Notes: generated by a model from the sequence alone, not told the origin. 64,000 nt of DNA from Stratiolaelaps scimitus (GCA_019614645.1 JABWDB010000016.1:3100001-3164000), one strand, 5' to 3'. Shown: positions 50,194 to 63,787, counted from the stretch's first letter. A program made the numbers and translations.

Positions 50194-52049
50194 GGCAGAG
50201 GACTTTGCTTAGCACTCCATTTGCGGAGCGGTAGTTCTTCTTTACTGAAGTCTTCGCCTGTGTGACGAAGACACCGATAGCTCCACTTGGCAGCGAGCAT
50301 ATGATGTTCTAGAATGGCCAGTTGCTACTACACTCAGATGTCAATCTGACTTTGTGCAGAGCGCCGATTACAAGAAACTCGAGGTGCGCCACACAAGACG
50401 ACATGAAGTGACGAGTACTTAACAATTCATCTCAGGTTGTCGTCGACAGGGCGACGATACCGTGATTGCACAGCTTCTACTAAGCTGGTCAGAATTTGGG
50501 GACACGCTATGCGCAGCTGCTGGTGGGAGGTATATCAGTATCGCAGTTCATAAACAGTGAACGGTTGACGAATAGATTTGAATCTTATGCCACGAAACAG
50601 TTTCTGATACACTCTCAATTAGTTCGATTTGTTAATGACTGAATTTATTGTCAAACTATGCTACTCTTGCTTAAGATCACCGCCTAATTAATTCACGACG
50701 TCACACTGTCGACGGTTAGGTTTATCCACGGCATAGATATATAGACATTGAGCTGAGCTTGGACCGTTTTATACATGTATATAATAGTTTGCTTAGGAGT
50801 CTGGTAGTGAGTGTGGTATAGCTTGAGCACATTTTTTGCCTAGTGTGCATAGAAGGTTAAAAGTGATACAAGAAGATTATGCAAAAACTCATCCACCCCA
50901 ACGCGAAGAAGCAACTTAAATTGAAAGCGTAGTAATTTATCTGCTACACTAGGGCAGTTGAGACGGGCAGTGTCAGGAAGGATTTACCAACAAGCCGTCA
51001 TTGCATACACAACAGGGGCCGTATGGGATACACTTCGCAGAAGCCTGGCAATTGTGTTAATTCACGATCGGTCAAGTGTTCCCACTTAAGAATAGGCGCC
51101 TTAATACACCCACACATCGAGCATGTGCAGGATTTTATGCGCTTCCACTGATTCGACCGTAGGTAGATCATACGTAACCCACAACGCCTGATTTGCTTCA
51201 ATGATACATAGTTCTTTTCTAATTTGTTGCTGCCAGAATTTGTATCCAAACGTATATCTCTCAACGAGCGGAATTCACACGTCCTTTATCTCATAAATAA
51301 CAACTATAGTCGAATGGATGAGCGTTGAGATTTAGAGTGCTGCAGAGAAAATTTGTATCAAAGTCTATATATACTTCTGCTATTGTGATTACTTATCACA
51401 GACTGAACGACATTTGCGACCCTAACAGGCAGGTCCCCAAAACGAGCACAATGCTTGTTCTATTCGAAAACGCACCCCGGTCCCGCAAAGTCGTTTCTCC
51501 CCCTGCACAGCGCACGATTCGCGTCTCGTTGATAGCCACTCGAGAGGCAGCAGAACAAGTGAACAGACTGATTTTTACTTGGTCTCCAGCAGTCGACATT
51601 CCCCCTTGGGCACTGTCTCAACGGCGAATGCTGCCTTTATTGTGGGCTGTGTCACAGAGTTCACTTCTTTCACATATTACTCCCTCTCGAGCTCACGTAA
51701 ATCTCATTTCATTAACGCTAAACAAACCCTAACTGGATTCTTCTCATGGCTGTGATATTGTCTATAAGTGTCGGGTCACCAGGGAAAACTTGGCATCTGG
51801 CTAGATGTAGTCTCCTGCTAATGTGCGGACATTCGAACATTCTACTGTGATGGGCCGTAGTTATTATGAATACGGTCACCTAATGTGTTGTGTAATCTTA
51901 TGATGGCTATAACTTCCTACCTTACTCAGTATATATGATTAACTTCAAGTTAGCGCATCAATTTCTTGCTAGGCCAACGCCGAACGAAGCAGTTATGGCA
52001 TCCCTTAGACATCGACTCCGAAACGTATCTTGCAACGCTCACAAACGGC

Positions 52050-52067
52050 TATACTTTTAAAAGTATA
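52050..52067. repeat. Perfect 18-base palindrome
   Basis: TATACTTTT is followed directly by its reverse complement. It is AT-rich, so less surprising than the other inverted repeats. Confidence 0.7.
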
Positions 52068-54848
52068 CACAACACCGGCTGCCCACTTTAATCAGATTTA
52101 TCAAATGCTTATTTAGTTTTAAAATTTGAGGTGAAAAACACTTCCTGAAGGGGCACAATAATAACATGTTATAATAATAATAATATTATATATATTATAA
52201 CATTGACAATATACATAGTACACAAAATTTGCTATGCTGGTTAAAGTAACTACAATAAAATTGATCTCATTCTGTCATCTGATTGTGCGTCATCTTGTTT
52301 AGGCACACACACACACACACACTTATGCGCCTTGCAAAAGAAACGCACATTTTGACCTTGTGATGTTGAACAAAGCCATCCGAGAGGCTCAGACGAATAA
52401 TTCTATGGAGCGAACAGCAACACCCATCTTCTACCATATCTAATAATCCTTCTTATCTCTTCACAATCCGATATTTAACCATAATAATAATCATAATGCC
52501 AGGTCATAACAGGAGCACCTTACCAGTACGGTTTTTCTCATTATCATTACTAGTATCGTCGTCAGAATGACACGATCCTGTTTAAGTATGTTTTTTCGCC
52601 CATGATAGTTAGTCGGTTTAACAGCTTTACTTGCCATGTAAGGGTTGCCACAACTGGCCGAATGGCTGGTATCCCTGACGGACAGGAGGTTAGAATCTTG
52701 CATAATTGGCATAGGTTCCGGTCTATAGATCTGCATACGGTGCATATTCCGAACGATACCTCCATATTTACAAAAACCGTGGGCGTTTTTCTGGACATAT
52801 AATGACTCCTCGTCAGCGACGTTACACTAGCCTGGCCACAGACATGCCAGATTCGCAACAGTATAGGGCGCCTTCGCCGCCCTTGGGAAATGGTTATCGG
52901 AAGACTAATGAAGGTTAAGCGCATCATTAAGGCTTTAGTGTAACGAGATTCGTCGGGCTCGCACTCATTTAGGAACTATGCCAAAGAGGTGGAGTAGTTA
53001 ATGCGTAAACCTTTCATAGAACTATTATATTTAACGTCGACATATTTTAGGTCGAATTCGATGTAGATGATATAAAAATAAGTTCTATACAAATATGAAG
53101 CCGTTAGAAAACGATTCAGTTATGATTGCAAACATTATTCCAAGTTACTACGATATTGTATAAAGAATTACGGCAACATCGAGAAGATGCTCAGGGCTCA
53201 TTGTGTTTGTAAACCTATATGGGCTGGGTTATAACTTTCATAAATTGTAGGCGAGAGTATTTTATAGACAAATTGAGCAAATTCACGTGTTGACATCCTC
53301 CTGTCCTCCGAGTTTACACTTGTCAAGAGGATACATACCATGACAGGAATTTTCCACGCACATGATGCGTGGATTCCTAGAGGATTTCGCATGGATTTGA
53401 GGGCGCATACAATGGGAGGAGTGAGATCATTCAGTACACACCTCACCCAACGTAACCGTATAGCAATCGAATTATTTTCTACTCAATAGAGACGTCTATT
53501 GACTTTCCGCCTGTCGTTCAATGAGGGCCAATTCAGTAGTTTCAAGTTTATATTCGAATACTCTGTCGTAGTTCTTGGGGTTATTAAAGCTGTCAATAGT
53601 TTGTACTTGCACTCTGCGATGGAAGAATCTTTTTTAATTTAGTTCTTTGACGAGAACTCAAGCATTGTACAAAAAAAACTGCGGCTTCGTCAATGAACCA
53701 CAATTTGGATTGGAATTGAAAACTGATAGGAAAATAGTTGGTTGGGAACAATCCTGGTTATACGCCGCTATCTGTGTGAACAATGATATAGGTTTCTTTG
53801 TTTTATGATCTTATAAACATCGTATGGCATGTTATGGCAGAATGTTATGTACAGCATATAACAATACGATACTTTATGAATCGACTGGTTGAGTTGACAA
53901 CGTGGTTCTACCCTTCTCGGGGGAAGAGGGTTGATAATGTGCCAATCAATGCTTCCAGGACGTGCCGATTTGTAGAAAATATATCAGGGCGTTTGCTATC
54001 AGGGAACAAGAATAACGAAATAGATGAAATAGAACGGAAATTATAGAAAAAAAACACTATACTACAATCAACCAAGCATGCTTTTATTATTAAACTGAAT
54101 ACTTTTGGTTTACACACCATATAATTCCCAATCAGATTAACCTTGATTAGTAGTGATCTGAACTTTATCGAGTACCTACGTAACGGCTGTGCATTCGTTA
54201 ACTAGCTAATAAAAGATGTCTCCCTTGTCTCAGTGCCTCAACCTGCAGTACAAATTGTTTTAACAGTTCTAGGGAACATAGATGATTCCCTCAAATTATT
54301 GGCACAGATTGTCGCCAATCTCCACATACATGTTCATTGGGATTTTCTCTTAAACGGTCTCGCGACAACAGACAACACATTCAAGCTATGTGTCATAAAA
54401 CGACCCGCTATCGATTAGAGAGCTCTAATGCTCTGAGATTGATCGACCGTGAACCAGGTAACTGCATTAGAAAAATGTCAAATACCGACACAATCGTGTT
54501 ACTAAGAAAGGAAACTTCAGAGGGGTGGGTGAGCGGTGAGCGAAACTGACTGAACTTTTCTATTAGCAAGCGTCGTCTGACCACGGCTTTCCCTTTGAAG
54601 AAAGTGACAAAATCATGGTTTAGACGAATGAGCAGTTTGTGGTTGAGAGCCCCATGCCAAGTCATCGCTTCGTATCTTGTTTTCAAAGAGCACACTGTTA
54701 AATGGCGGTAGAAATATTGTAGGTAATACTTCTTGTTGATCGTGGTTACCATTAATTGCATTCGATTTGATCTTCTATCAATTTGATCATAGTTTTCTTA
54801 GAGCTAACGAAGGTTGCGAAGGTTGAAATAAGCATTTCATATTATGTT

Positions 54849-54864
54849 GCTATTATATATAGAT

Positions 54865-54892
<28 letters not shown>
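54849..54892. repeat. (TA)n microsatellite
   Basis: An AT run of more than 30 bases with a TAGATTA interruption near its start. Confidence 0.9.
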
Positions 54893-54896
<4 letters not shown>

Positions 54897-56402
54897 AAAA
54901 CCCCATATACTATTATTATTGCTATTTATAATAATGGTAGAACGTAGCACTATTACGAGACTAACTTACGTACGAGATTAACTTTTTCGGGGTGCTTCTC
55001 AGCCAACTTTAACATCTACGGCTTTTGCATCACTTGTTAACAGGGATCCCCAAAATTCAAATGTACCGGCGTATCTCCTCTGGTCTCATAAAAAACTGGG
55101 TCAAGCTTGCACAAGAACTTCCTTTTCTGATTATCGCTGTCCATTGCTAATTCGGATACTGCTCTCATCGTTTCAAGCGCAATTAGACAAACATGTAAAT
55201 AACGCTCGTTCACTTGCTTCGCTTTTGAGATTTGTAGTAACACCACATCATGGACTTCCATTCCATTCTGGAATACGCTTCTGTCATTATGAGACGTCAT
55301 ATTATTCGTTTTGGGACGGCCATCGTAATTGTGCATTCGTTAGGAATCACTGTGGGATATAGGCAACGCGTGATTAAAACACAGGTTCATCGACGCAGAT
55401 CAGTCAGGCTTCAGGTACGATTAGAAGATTAACTTAATGAGGTGATGTATCTACTTATACTCTATATAACTAGATGGATAATTTTTTAAATACTTCAATA
55501 TATATATATACATATATACATACATATATACCTGTCTACTTACCTGTCATCAAATTCGGTAAACCGTGCATGAATTACTGTTAGACAAGCGTAGATTGTA
55601 GGTAGACCTTTACACTAATAATCCATTGGGGTTGTGCCAAATCACTAAGTCAATTGCGAGCTTCCACTGAAATGAATTCGAAATCGGACGAACTTTCCTT
55701 TATAGTTACTTTTCATATATGATGGGCTCTCGTTTTCGCACGAGCCTATGCGAGATTTTAAGTTCCCGATAACAACAAGTTAGCACGTCTCATCACTGTG
55801 CACGATTAGACTACATTGGCCTTTAAGCCCATAGCCGATCACTAGGCCTACAGAATTCATGAAACCTTACTAGGGTTCACTGCAGGGAGAGGAAAATTCA
55901 CCCTTGAGAGATAACAATCACAAGCACTTTTCTCGTAAGCGCTACATGATGAAATGTGAACTTTACTTAGTAGATAAGTCGACGAATGTCTCAGATGAAG
56001 CACCACAGTGATAACAGTATAGGCCTTCTCCGGCGGCCCTTGTAGCGCTCCTTGGAAATGTTACGGAGGGGTGACACCGCGACCGAACATAAACGCCACA
56101 CTGTACAGAGTCAACGAAGACGTTCCAAAGGTGCTGTTGTTGCTGCTGCAGTTGTCGGTGTCGTCCTGGATCGGGGAGGTGTGAATGTCTTCAGCTTTCG
56201 TCGGGATTTCCAATCGTTCACTGGATGTGCTCCCAAAGAGCTGCTGTATCCCTCTCAACTTAGATCTGATAAGAGCTAGGAAAACAACACAACTGTTGGA
56301 AGTACTGAAATTGATACTAGACGAAATTGAAGCCACGTTTGAAGAGCATAATGAAGACCAAATGTACCGCATATGGTTACTACACATAGTATGGTGTATT
56401 TA

Positions 56403-56433
<31 letters not shown>

Positions 56434-59053
56434 TTATTTTTACATTGTTGTCCACATTCACATGAAGGTTAAAGAAATAATATCTGTTATTTTCTTTTTC
56501 TATGCTCACTGACATGTTTATTAATTGTTGCATACTTGTAACACAGGAATAGGACATTAGAGAGGTATGCGCTATAAATAGAAGATACTCTTGCAAAAAG
56601 CCTCGAGGAAATTCGAATTTGGCTGATCTTCTTTTGGACAACTCTGAGTTCGTTCCGTTCGCCAAATATTTCTGAGTTGACTTCGTTGGCGTTTTTTTTT
56701 GTTGTGTATCGAGACAATACGTATTCCATATCAATATCTGGGCTCCGCCATTTCATTCGGAGATACTTGACTCCGAATATACTGCATGCGTATTGCCGTG
56801 GTCGAGTGTGTGCGCGTGTGTCAGCCAAACTCCCGCAACATCTACGTTACATCCACAGTTTGAAACGACACTTTGAGGTGGCAGTCAGTGGCATTGAGGC
56901 TGAGGTGCGAGCCGCCACATTGAAGCGGACGTGTATCGAAGGATCTTCGCCATCATCAGCGCACACACATACACACAAACACATGTGCTAACATCAGCGA
57001 TGGTGAGAAAACATCCATGCGCGGAGTGATATGCTTGTACGTCTCGACGCATGCGTTTGATATATTGACTTTGTAGGCTGGGTTAGTAGTAGTCAGTAGC
57101 CTGGCACAAGATCTGGCCAACCGCGTCGACTCACATTGTACATTCTTAGTGTGTCAGTAGTAACAGTCGTTGTATAGAGCGATACATATCATCAAAGATC
57201 GTCGTCTTAGTCAACCCGCGACGATTGGCGAGAGATGTCGGTGCATACACGTTCCCTGTATCCAGGCCCAGTCGGCTGGCTCTTCTAGCATTTGGATGTC
57301 ACCAGGGGCCGCCAGTTGAATGAAAGTGCTAAAGAAATCGCTTCGTGCCACTGACGACTTGCGCCCTCTTCTTCACCTTTCACTTTCTTCTCTCTCTCGC
57401 TCTCTCTCTCTCTCTTTCTGCACCAATATACTCCCGTTGCATTGGGGACCCCTTGTCAATTTCTTGCAGAGACATTCGTTCACTTCGGTGTTGTGCCGGC
57501 AGCAGATGCGGAAGTGTTGCTGTTCGCTGTTTTTCTTCATCTCGCGGAATAGATTGTAGAATAGAATATCCATTCAGTTCTCCCTCGCTATCACTACTGA
57601 GTTACCACCGTTTACTCGCCTCACGATGACTAGTATCCATGATTCATTGTCGTTGTTCGTTAACACGGTACGAATGAATAAGAGAAGTTGATTTCTTTAC
57701 AATCGACTCACAGTTTCCTGACGGGCTAAACTGCACTTGCGCGTGTTCTTGGCTGTTCGATTCGATACATATTTCTCCCGAACGGAACATGATGGGATCT
57801 GGGGAGTGGCGCTGGGAGAGAGAGAGAGTATAGTCTCGATTAGATTCCGATGACGAAATGCTCATCATTTATTGGTTTCCGATTGAGCCTGGGGGGTTCA
57901 TCCTCGATAGGGCGTCGTGTGTGGAGGTGCGCGGGAGAAACGCCTGTTTGCACGATAGAAAGTTCGCTGCACGAACAGAACATTTAGTGAATAATAATGA
58001 TTGCAATGGCATCTTGTTGTTGATGGGGCGTCCGTCCAATTCTTGTATTATCTGTTCGTAATTGGATGATGCTACGACAAATAAACTATTGAGCGAATGG
58101 TCTCTCGGCTACTTTTTTCAACTGATGCGATAGCTTCTGACGAAGGTCAGAACAACCTCTGTATTTGTATGTGAGTGCGCGTAACGAGTACGTGTCACGG
58201 CAGGATGGACGTGTTACGTCGGAGTTATCAAACATTTGCTGAACGCTTAATGCGTAGCATGATGTGTATACGGACTGTATTAATTGATGAATAAGCCTCC
58301 GAACTATTCGCGTCCAAACCGCTATTCATAAACTTAGCTGACACGGAGAACATACATTGTCGAAACCGTTTCCCAATATATTAAGATGTCCGCCTCGCAT
58401 CGAGAGATTGAAGGTCTTCAGGATGACAGACACTCATAGGCTCGTCTCAGAGCAAGGATCAAAGTTTAGTGGTTAACGCAACCAGCGTTCGTTTACTATA
58501 AAACACACATACACATTTATAGGCACAATTATTTCCTTGAGTGTACTTTGATTTGCTATAACCACCATAACTGCTGTAACAATTGTTAGAAGCTGATCAC
58601 ATTGTCTCAGCGTGACAAGGCATTAAATCATAATATTAGCATTACAAAGGATGTCCGCCTTCAACTCTGTTCGAAGTCAAAGAGCTTAATATCGATGCGG
58701 CGAATCGTCCATAATTTACGGCTCCATAGGACACTATCGATAGTAAATCGAGTAATGATTGTTTTCAGTCAAGCTAGATGATTCCATATTGATTAACGAC
58801 AGACGCTGCTTGACACTGCTGATTTTGATGTTGATTTTGGCTGGATCAGATCTCTCGCTAGCATCTAGCCTGAACTCGAAGTGGCCCTGACGGTAATTGC
58901 GCGATCGTAGTTTGCCGGTCTTGAGTGAATCAGAATAGCTATGGCAGCAGTAACAAAATTGAATAGTTTAATGACAATTAAAAACTGAAACCCTATATCA
59001 GCTTCACCTCTTGACGTAAAAATACCTGTAGATACCCTGAGCAGGTCGAGTTC

Positions 59054-59229
59054 GGTGGCTTGGTGGTACATTCGTGCGCGGCTTGCAATCGGAGGAGAGA
59101 CACGTAGGTGCACGGGTTCGATCCCTACCGTTGCACATTTGCATTTTCAAGGGGTCCGTCTTATGAAGCAATGCTAAAAGCAGTACCGTGGACTTTAATT
59201 GTTGGCTCCGGATCAGTCCGGACGATTTA
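59054..59229 (+). mobile_element. tRNA-derived SINE, copy 3, nearly full length
   Basis: This is the most complete copy, on the plus strand. The tRNA-like head has an A-box-like TGGCTTGGTGG (59056-59066) and a B-box GGTTCGATCCC (59115-59125), spaced as in a tRNA gene. The body carries the 19-base block of copy 1 in reverse complement (59156-59174). The 3' part (TTGTTGGCT, then GATCAGTCCGGACGATTTA) aligns with the 3' end of copy 1. The internal A and B boxes could still bind TFIIIC. No protein is encoded and no target-site duplication is obvious. Confidence 0.75.
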
Positions 59230-61040
59230 AGATATTCTGAACAGAGCTTTTATTCCCTTTCAATTGATCATGACCGATCACCTTATTAGAAGAAAAAAAC
59301 ACATGGTGTTTTCTACCATACAAGTATCGGGGGTTGATTAGCTCTTGGCTCGTGGCTCGAGTCACGCGTAGGAATGAGGGAACAAAATCCTTCATAAAAG
59401 GTCAAACTATAACAATGATAGGGAGGCGAGCAAGTTAATACTACGCGTGACATATAGGAATAGTGACTAATATTTGCCGAGATTATTGATGCTTCATTCC
59501 TTTGTGGTTATTTATATTACATTATATTACTTATACACTGGCTCATTGTTATATTTTGAGAACAAGGAATAACTCTGCAGGAACTTACTTTGTGCGAATG
59601 TGACAATACATAGGTTGACCTTCGGTATGAAACTTCAGTATGCATTAGCTTCGGCGCCGAGAAAGCAGACCGACGAAGAACGGTGGAGATCTTCTAGGGA
59701 CCAAATCCGTTTCGTCGCTGCCGGTGCCTTGTATGTACTTGCCTCGCAAACGTTGCAAAAAAAGGCTCTATAATTAACGACTGCACATGACACGCCGTAA
59801 AATAAAACTAACGTTGCGTTAGTCGTTAATTGAATTAAACAGTAAAAATATCATCTTGAATTTGTTCTCCGTTTAGTCACAACGAATGTGAATGAAGAGG
59901 CATATTAACAACAGCTCGCTAACGTGTGGGACCAACGATAAAGTTAAGTGCTTGAAGGACACTTAAAGCATAATATTTCCTTGTCAAAGGAATCTCTGGT
60001 GATGTATATGCTTTTAAAAAAAAAACGTGGTGAATTTGCGGCGTACGTGAAACTGACATCTCATGGAATATAGAATTCAGACTGTTTGTTAGCACTTTAA
60101 CGCCGATCTCTCTCTGCTATCCCGCTGTGTTTATTGTCAAATAGTTAGCTTCGATTTGTGTAACTAAACTAACTGGCATTACTATTACTACTACTACTAC
60201 CACTACTAGCAGTGTTAGAATATTAACTATTTATTTAAACCATTGTTGTTATTTGGGACGTGGCTATTTATGTATAAACAATAATAATATTCGCCTGACA
60301 ATATTACGGGACCTTGCGTGGGATATTGGTTTATCCTTGCGGCACTTCGAGACGTAAGTCCACTCCCAAATACGTCCGTTGAAATCACCCTCATGTTTCT
60401 TTTTAAACTTCAATGGACATCAGACGATAAATCAGACACCACAGTAACATTGTGAGCACATAGGGCACATTCATATTCAGTGCTATCGTGAGCATTGTAA
60501 TATTTAAAAATGGTTCTATGCCGATAGTCGAGAGTGTGGTGAGTATTCTAATTCTCTGTTATTTTGTGCTGCTTTAGAAATCCGATATATTTATAGATAA
60601 AATTCCGATTTTCTTCAAAAAAATCTAACTGCATGGCTACGACATTTTGATAGACATGTGTAGTCTCATAAGAGATCGTTCATTCAAATGGTCAAAGCAA
60701 GTGGATGCAACCACTTTTGACAGATAGAGACTACGAGTGAAGTGACATCGTCCATCCTTGAGTATTGAGTAGTGAGATTAAATTGCTGTACGAGGTCGCG
60801 TTCTTTGTCGTCGAATATTAAACACTATTATAGAGATAAGACTTCGAGTACACTTGATTGAAGATGCACCCCTCCAATGACACAACAAAATACTGAGTGG
60901 ACTCAGACACTCCATAGGCAGTCAATACTTCCATTATATAAAACAAATCGCCAGACATTCCATCATCGAAGTTACCAATAGGGTAAATAATATAATGTGT
61001 CAATCTGGCCCCGCATATAATATAGAAACGAAACATTGTG
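59230..61040. other. No supported gene
   Basis: Unique AT-rich sequence with a short ACT repeat near 60180. A plus-strand open stretch of about 70 codons ends at GTAAGT (60354-60359) but has no ATG near its start and no clear acceptor. Confidence 0.5.
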
Positions 61041-61043
61041 CGT

Positions 61044-61049
61044 AAAAAA
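61044..61049 (-). terminator. Pol III T-run terminator of tRNA-Leu
   Basis: Six consecutive A on the plus strand read as TTTTTT on the minus strand. They begin seven bases after the tRNA discriminator base, the usual form and place of an RNA polymerase III stop. Confidence 0.8.
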
Positions 61050-61055
61050 TATAAG

Positions 61056-61139
61056 TGTCAGAAGTGGGATTCGAACCCACGCCCGGAGAACCGGACTGCG
61101 ACCTGAACGCAGCGCCTTAGACCGCTCGGCCATCCTGAC
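61056..61139 (-). tRNA. tRNA-Leu (anticodon CAG)
   Basis: Read on the minus strand, this is a complete cloverleaf for a class II tRNA decoding CUG leucine codons. The acceptor arms GTCAGGA and TTCTGAC pair over seven positions with one G-T. The D arm contains the A box TGGCCGAGCGG (61122-61132). The anticodon stem CTGCG/CGCAG closes the loop TTCAGGT, which gives anticodon CAG. A long variable arm (TCCGG...CCGGG) follows, as expected for leucine. The T arm contains a perfect B box GGTTCGAATCC (61067-61077). The discriminator base is A, and no intron is visible. A run of six T on the minus strand (61044-61049) lies just downstream as a Pol III terminator. CCA is not encoded, as in eukaryotes. 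Nothing suggests it is a pseudogene, and it is the only certain gene in the window. Confidence 0.95.
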
Positions 61140-62727
61140 CACACGTACGACTGCCAGGTACGATGGCAGGCCTCTTCGTCGGACAACCTAACGACTGTGT
61201 CTTTAGCAACACCAAGATAAACTTGTCTAGCGCTGCATAACCGGGGAAAACCAATGTACGAATTACTATAAACCATTCGTTTTGTGACACTTTCTGGCAG
61301 TATTCTTCTTTCTGCCGTTGTTATCAATGTCCACGAGCAATAGACGCTGATAAGTATCTCTGATTTATTGGCGGAGTGACGGATTCGAAGCTGCTACTAC
61401 TATTACTACTTCTAATTACCCTTCCCTGTACTACCTGGACGCATAATAAACTGGCTACTGCACTTTGAACGGTCTAAAATCGTCTGTCGATGTCGGTTGA
61501 GGCTGGCTATGTTCGGAGGGACACAACATGCAAGTAGAACATAATTAGCTTCTGAGGAACATACACGTCGGGCAATGACGTTTATTTGTGGCGAGCTAAT
61601 TCTAGCGAGAGTGCTATTCATAGAGTTAGATGGATCATTTGCGGACGATTGCGTGCGAACGTATGGCCTCGGGCTAGGGGTACTAAATTCTATCCTAGTC
61701 AAGTCATGGGCAAAGTAATATAAGATACTCGTCTGCATCGCCCTTGTGATTGAGCTCATACGATGTCCCATGTCAAATACCCAGTTAACCTTAAATATAT
61801 ATCAAGCATATGTGTACGCAGGATAAACATGTTGCTACTGCGATGCACGTTTATTCTGGGACCGGCAACTTCTATAGAGTTCTGTATCTAGTATTTCTCA
61901 ATTTCAATAGAGTTCTGCTCAATGTGAGTGCGCTATTGCTTAATCAACTTGGATATAATATTGTCTACAGTAAACATAACCGTCTACCCGTACGCTCTTG
62001 GCTGATGTACGCAAAACCGCTTGTCACCATTCGTCGAGAATGACCGTGAGGCCGAACCGATCCCGGAGTCAATTAGCCGAAAATGACGACGAGAGGCGCC
62101 GTCCTCCCGCTTCTTTTTGAGTGTATTCTAAAATGTGTTTATTTTTTACTTTTCACTAATTCGTTAGTTTGTTCGCCTACTAATTGCACTAATATATGGC
62201 ACATCACGAGGAAAAATGAAAGGTGTACCCATAACAGATAGCAGCGTCATCAAGTGGCATTTGACAGTGACTTCTGCGATCACCGAGTGAGTATTATTGC
62301 GATGTTCAACGTCAAATTCGAAGCGAACAGAAATCCGATATCGCTGGGCCGATGAAGCTTTGTTTGTTCGGCGGTTTGCGGACGGCTTGACCTCAGCCAA
62401 CCCACACGGCCAAATCGGAAAAGGTTCTATTAATTGATGATTCATACAGTCATTTTTATATATATAGCGGTAGAATTACACGTCTTATCGTTACATAATG
62501 GCAGCGCGCCCACTGACACCCAAACGAGTTGTCACCGGCAGATGATGTTTGTAGAACATTCGTGTCTGTTCAAACGCAGCAACTCAATCGAGGGAAATGA
62601 ACATCTATCTATATGGATAATAATAAAATCGCACGCAGACGCACTTGATTATCGCGGCATTAGAATCAAACTGCAAATTATACGACGGCGCACGCGAGGT
62701 AGCTGTAGTGAGTGATAGAGATACATA

Positions 62728-62765
62728 CATATATATATATATATATTATATATATATATATATAT
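62728..62765. repeat. (TA)n microsatellite pair
   Basis: Two AT runs are joined at TATTAT, giving local symmetry. Confidence 0.9.
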
Positions 62766-63150
62766 CATATTATATTGTCATCTCGCACCCTTGGAATTTT
62801 CTTAACTGTTTCCAAAGACTCGTATCAATTTCACTAAAACCTAACTACCAGAAAGGCTTAATGCAACCCTATAAGATAAACGTATACCTCCTCTTATCAG
62901 AGACAGGACACGCCAGACTGAAAACCTATTTTCTACGAAACTAGCCTGTTTGTTCTACACAGGCAAGTACAATCGAAGTATGGAAAAATAGCATCGCATC
63001 AGAGGTAATCTCCGCTCCGTGTCAAATACCAAGGACGTAGCGCACACACAGGTCTTTCTTAGAAATTACAATTCGAAAAACTTCCATCATTTTCGCTAAA
63101 TTCCAGTCAAATGTGCCATTTGGCGAATAGGTATAGTATATATACGCACG

Positions 63151-63165
63151 AAAGAAACGCTCATG

Positions 63166-63238
<73 letters not shown>

Positions 63239-63247
63239 CGTTTCTTT
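63151..63247. repeat. Long (TA)n block between inverted unique arms
   Basis: AAAGAAACGC (63151-63160) and its perfect reverse complement (63238-63247) flank about 70 bases of TA repeat (63165-63234). The whole 97-base segment can form one hairpin or cruciform. Confidence 0.8.
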
Positions 63248-63407
63248 GGCTTAAAGGTGAAACTTTTTGCGATGACTTCTAGCCGATACGGACTTGATCA
63301 TATAACACCCATCTTCCCGTACAGTCGACACAAACATGTCACGAAGAGCTTGTGCGATGTTATTGCTCTTCCCTGGTAACAAGTTTTGAAAGAAGGTTCT
63401 TTATAAC

Positions 63408-63451
63408 CTGCTTATATATTTATATATATACATATATAAATATGTAAGCAG
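63408..63451. repeat. 19-bp AT-rich hairpin with CTGCTTA ends
   Basis: Arms 63408-63426 and 63433-63451 pair at all but one position, where G-T is possible. The ends CTGCTTA and TAAGCAG are not TA-repeat sequence, so the pairing is more than simple-repeat symmetry. Confidence 0.7.
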
Positions 63452-63787
63452 AGGCTTCAGGCGACCAATATTTCGAGCAATGTTTCGTTATATATGATAG
63501 GTAGGTCTAGCAAGAAAGATGCTAATAGGAACTGCTAATAGCTATACCAAACCACACCGTGGTCTGATAACCAGCTTAAGTAAAAATACCTATTTTACAA
63601 TTGAATTCATTTACACTTAGTATTCTGCAAACTGGTAGTTAACGTATGCGAAATACACAATTTTCCTCTACTTAGATCCAACCCCCCGAGAGTCCATACA
63701 ATATTGTTTGTTCATCTTTTATTCTAACGCTGGTTGTTCTAAGCTGTTCTGATCGTTTTGAACTAATTCGGAAACTTTCTTTCAAGG

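Larger units (their letters stand above)
45975..59050. other. No supported gene; long AT-rich spacer
   Basis: Unique AT-rich DNA with TA and CA microsatellites and small hairpins. Frames of up to about 150 codons occur on both strands (for example near 51400, 52700 and 56300), each without a recognisable domain. The plus-strand frame to 56403 has a helix-like end (LILDEIEATFEEHNED), but no splice or homology support. Confidence 0.5.

Noticed and set aside
55037..55336. Possible mariner-type transposase fragment
   Set aside because: No catalytic DDD/E motif or typical transposase blocks can be seen, and no terminal inverted repeats flank it.
60149..60371. Open stretch ending at a consensus GTAAGT
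   Set aside because: There is no ATG near its start and no acceptor. The stop inside GTAAGT is common by chance.
61058..61327. Minus-strand 89-codon frame
   Set aside because: Its C-terminal third is the translation of the tRNA-Leu gene, so it is a shadow.
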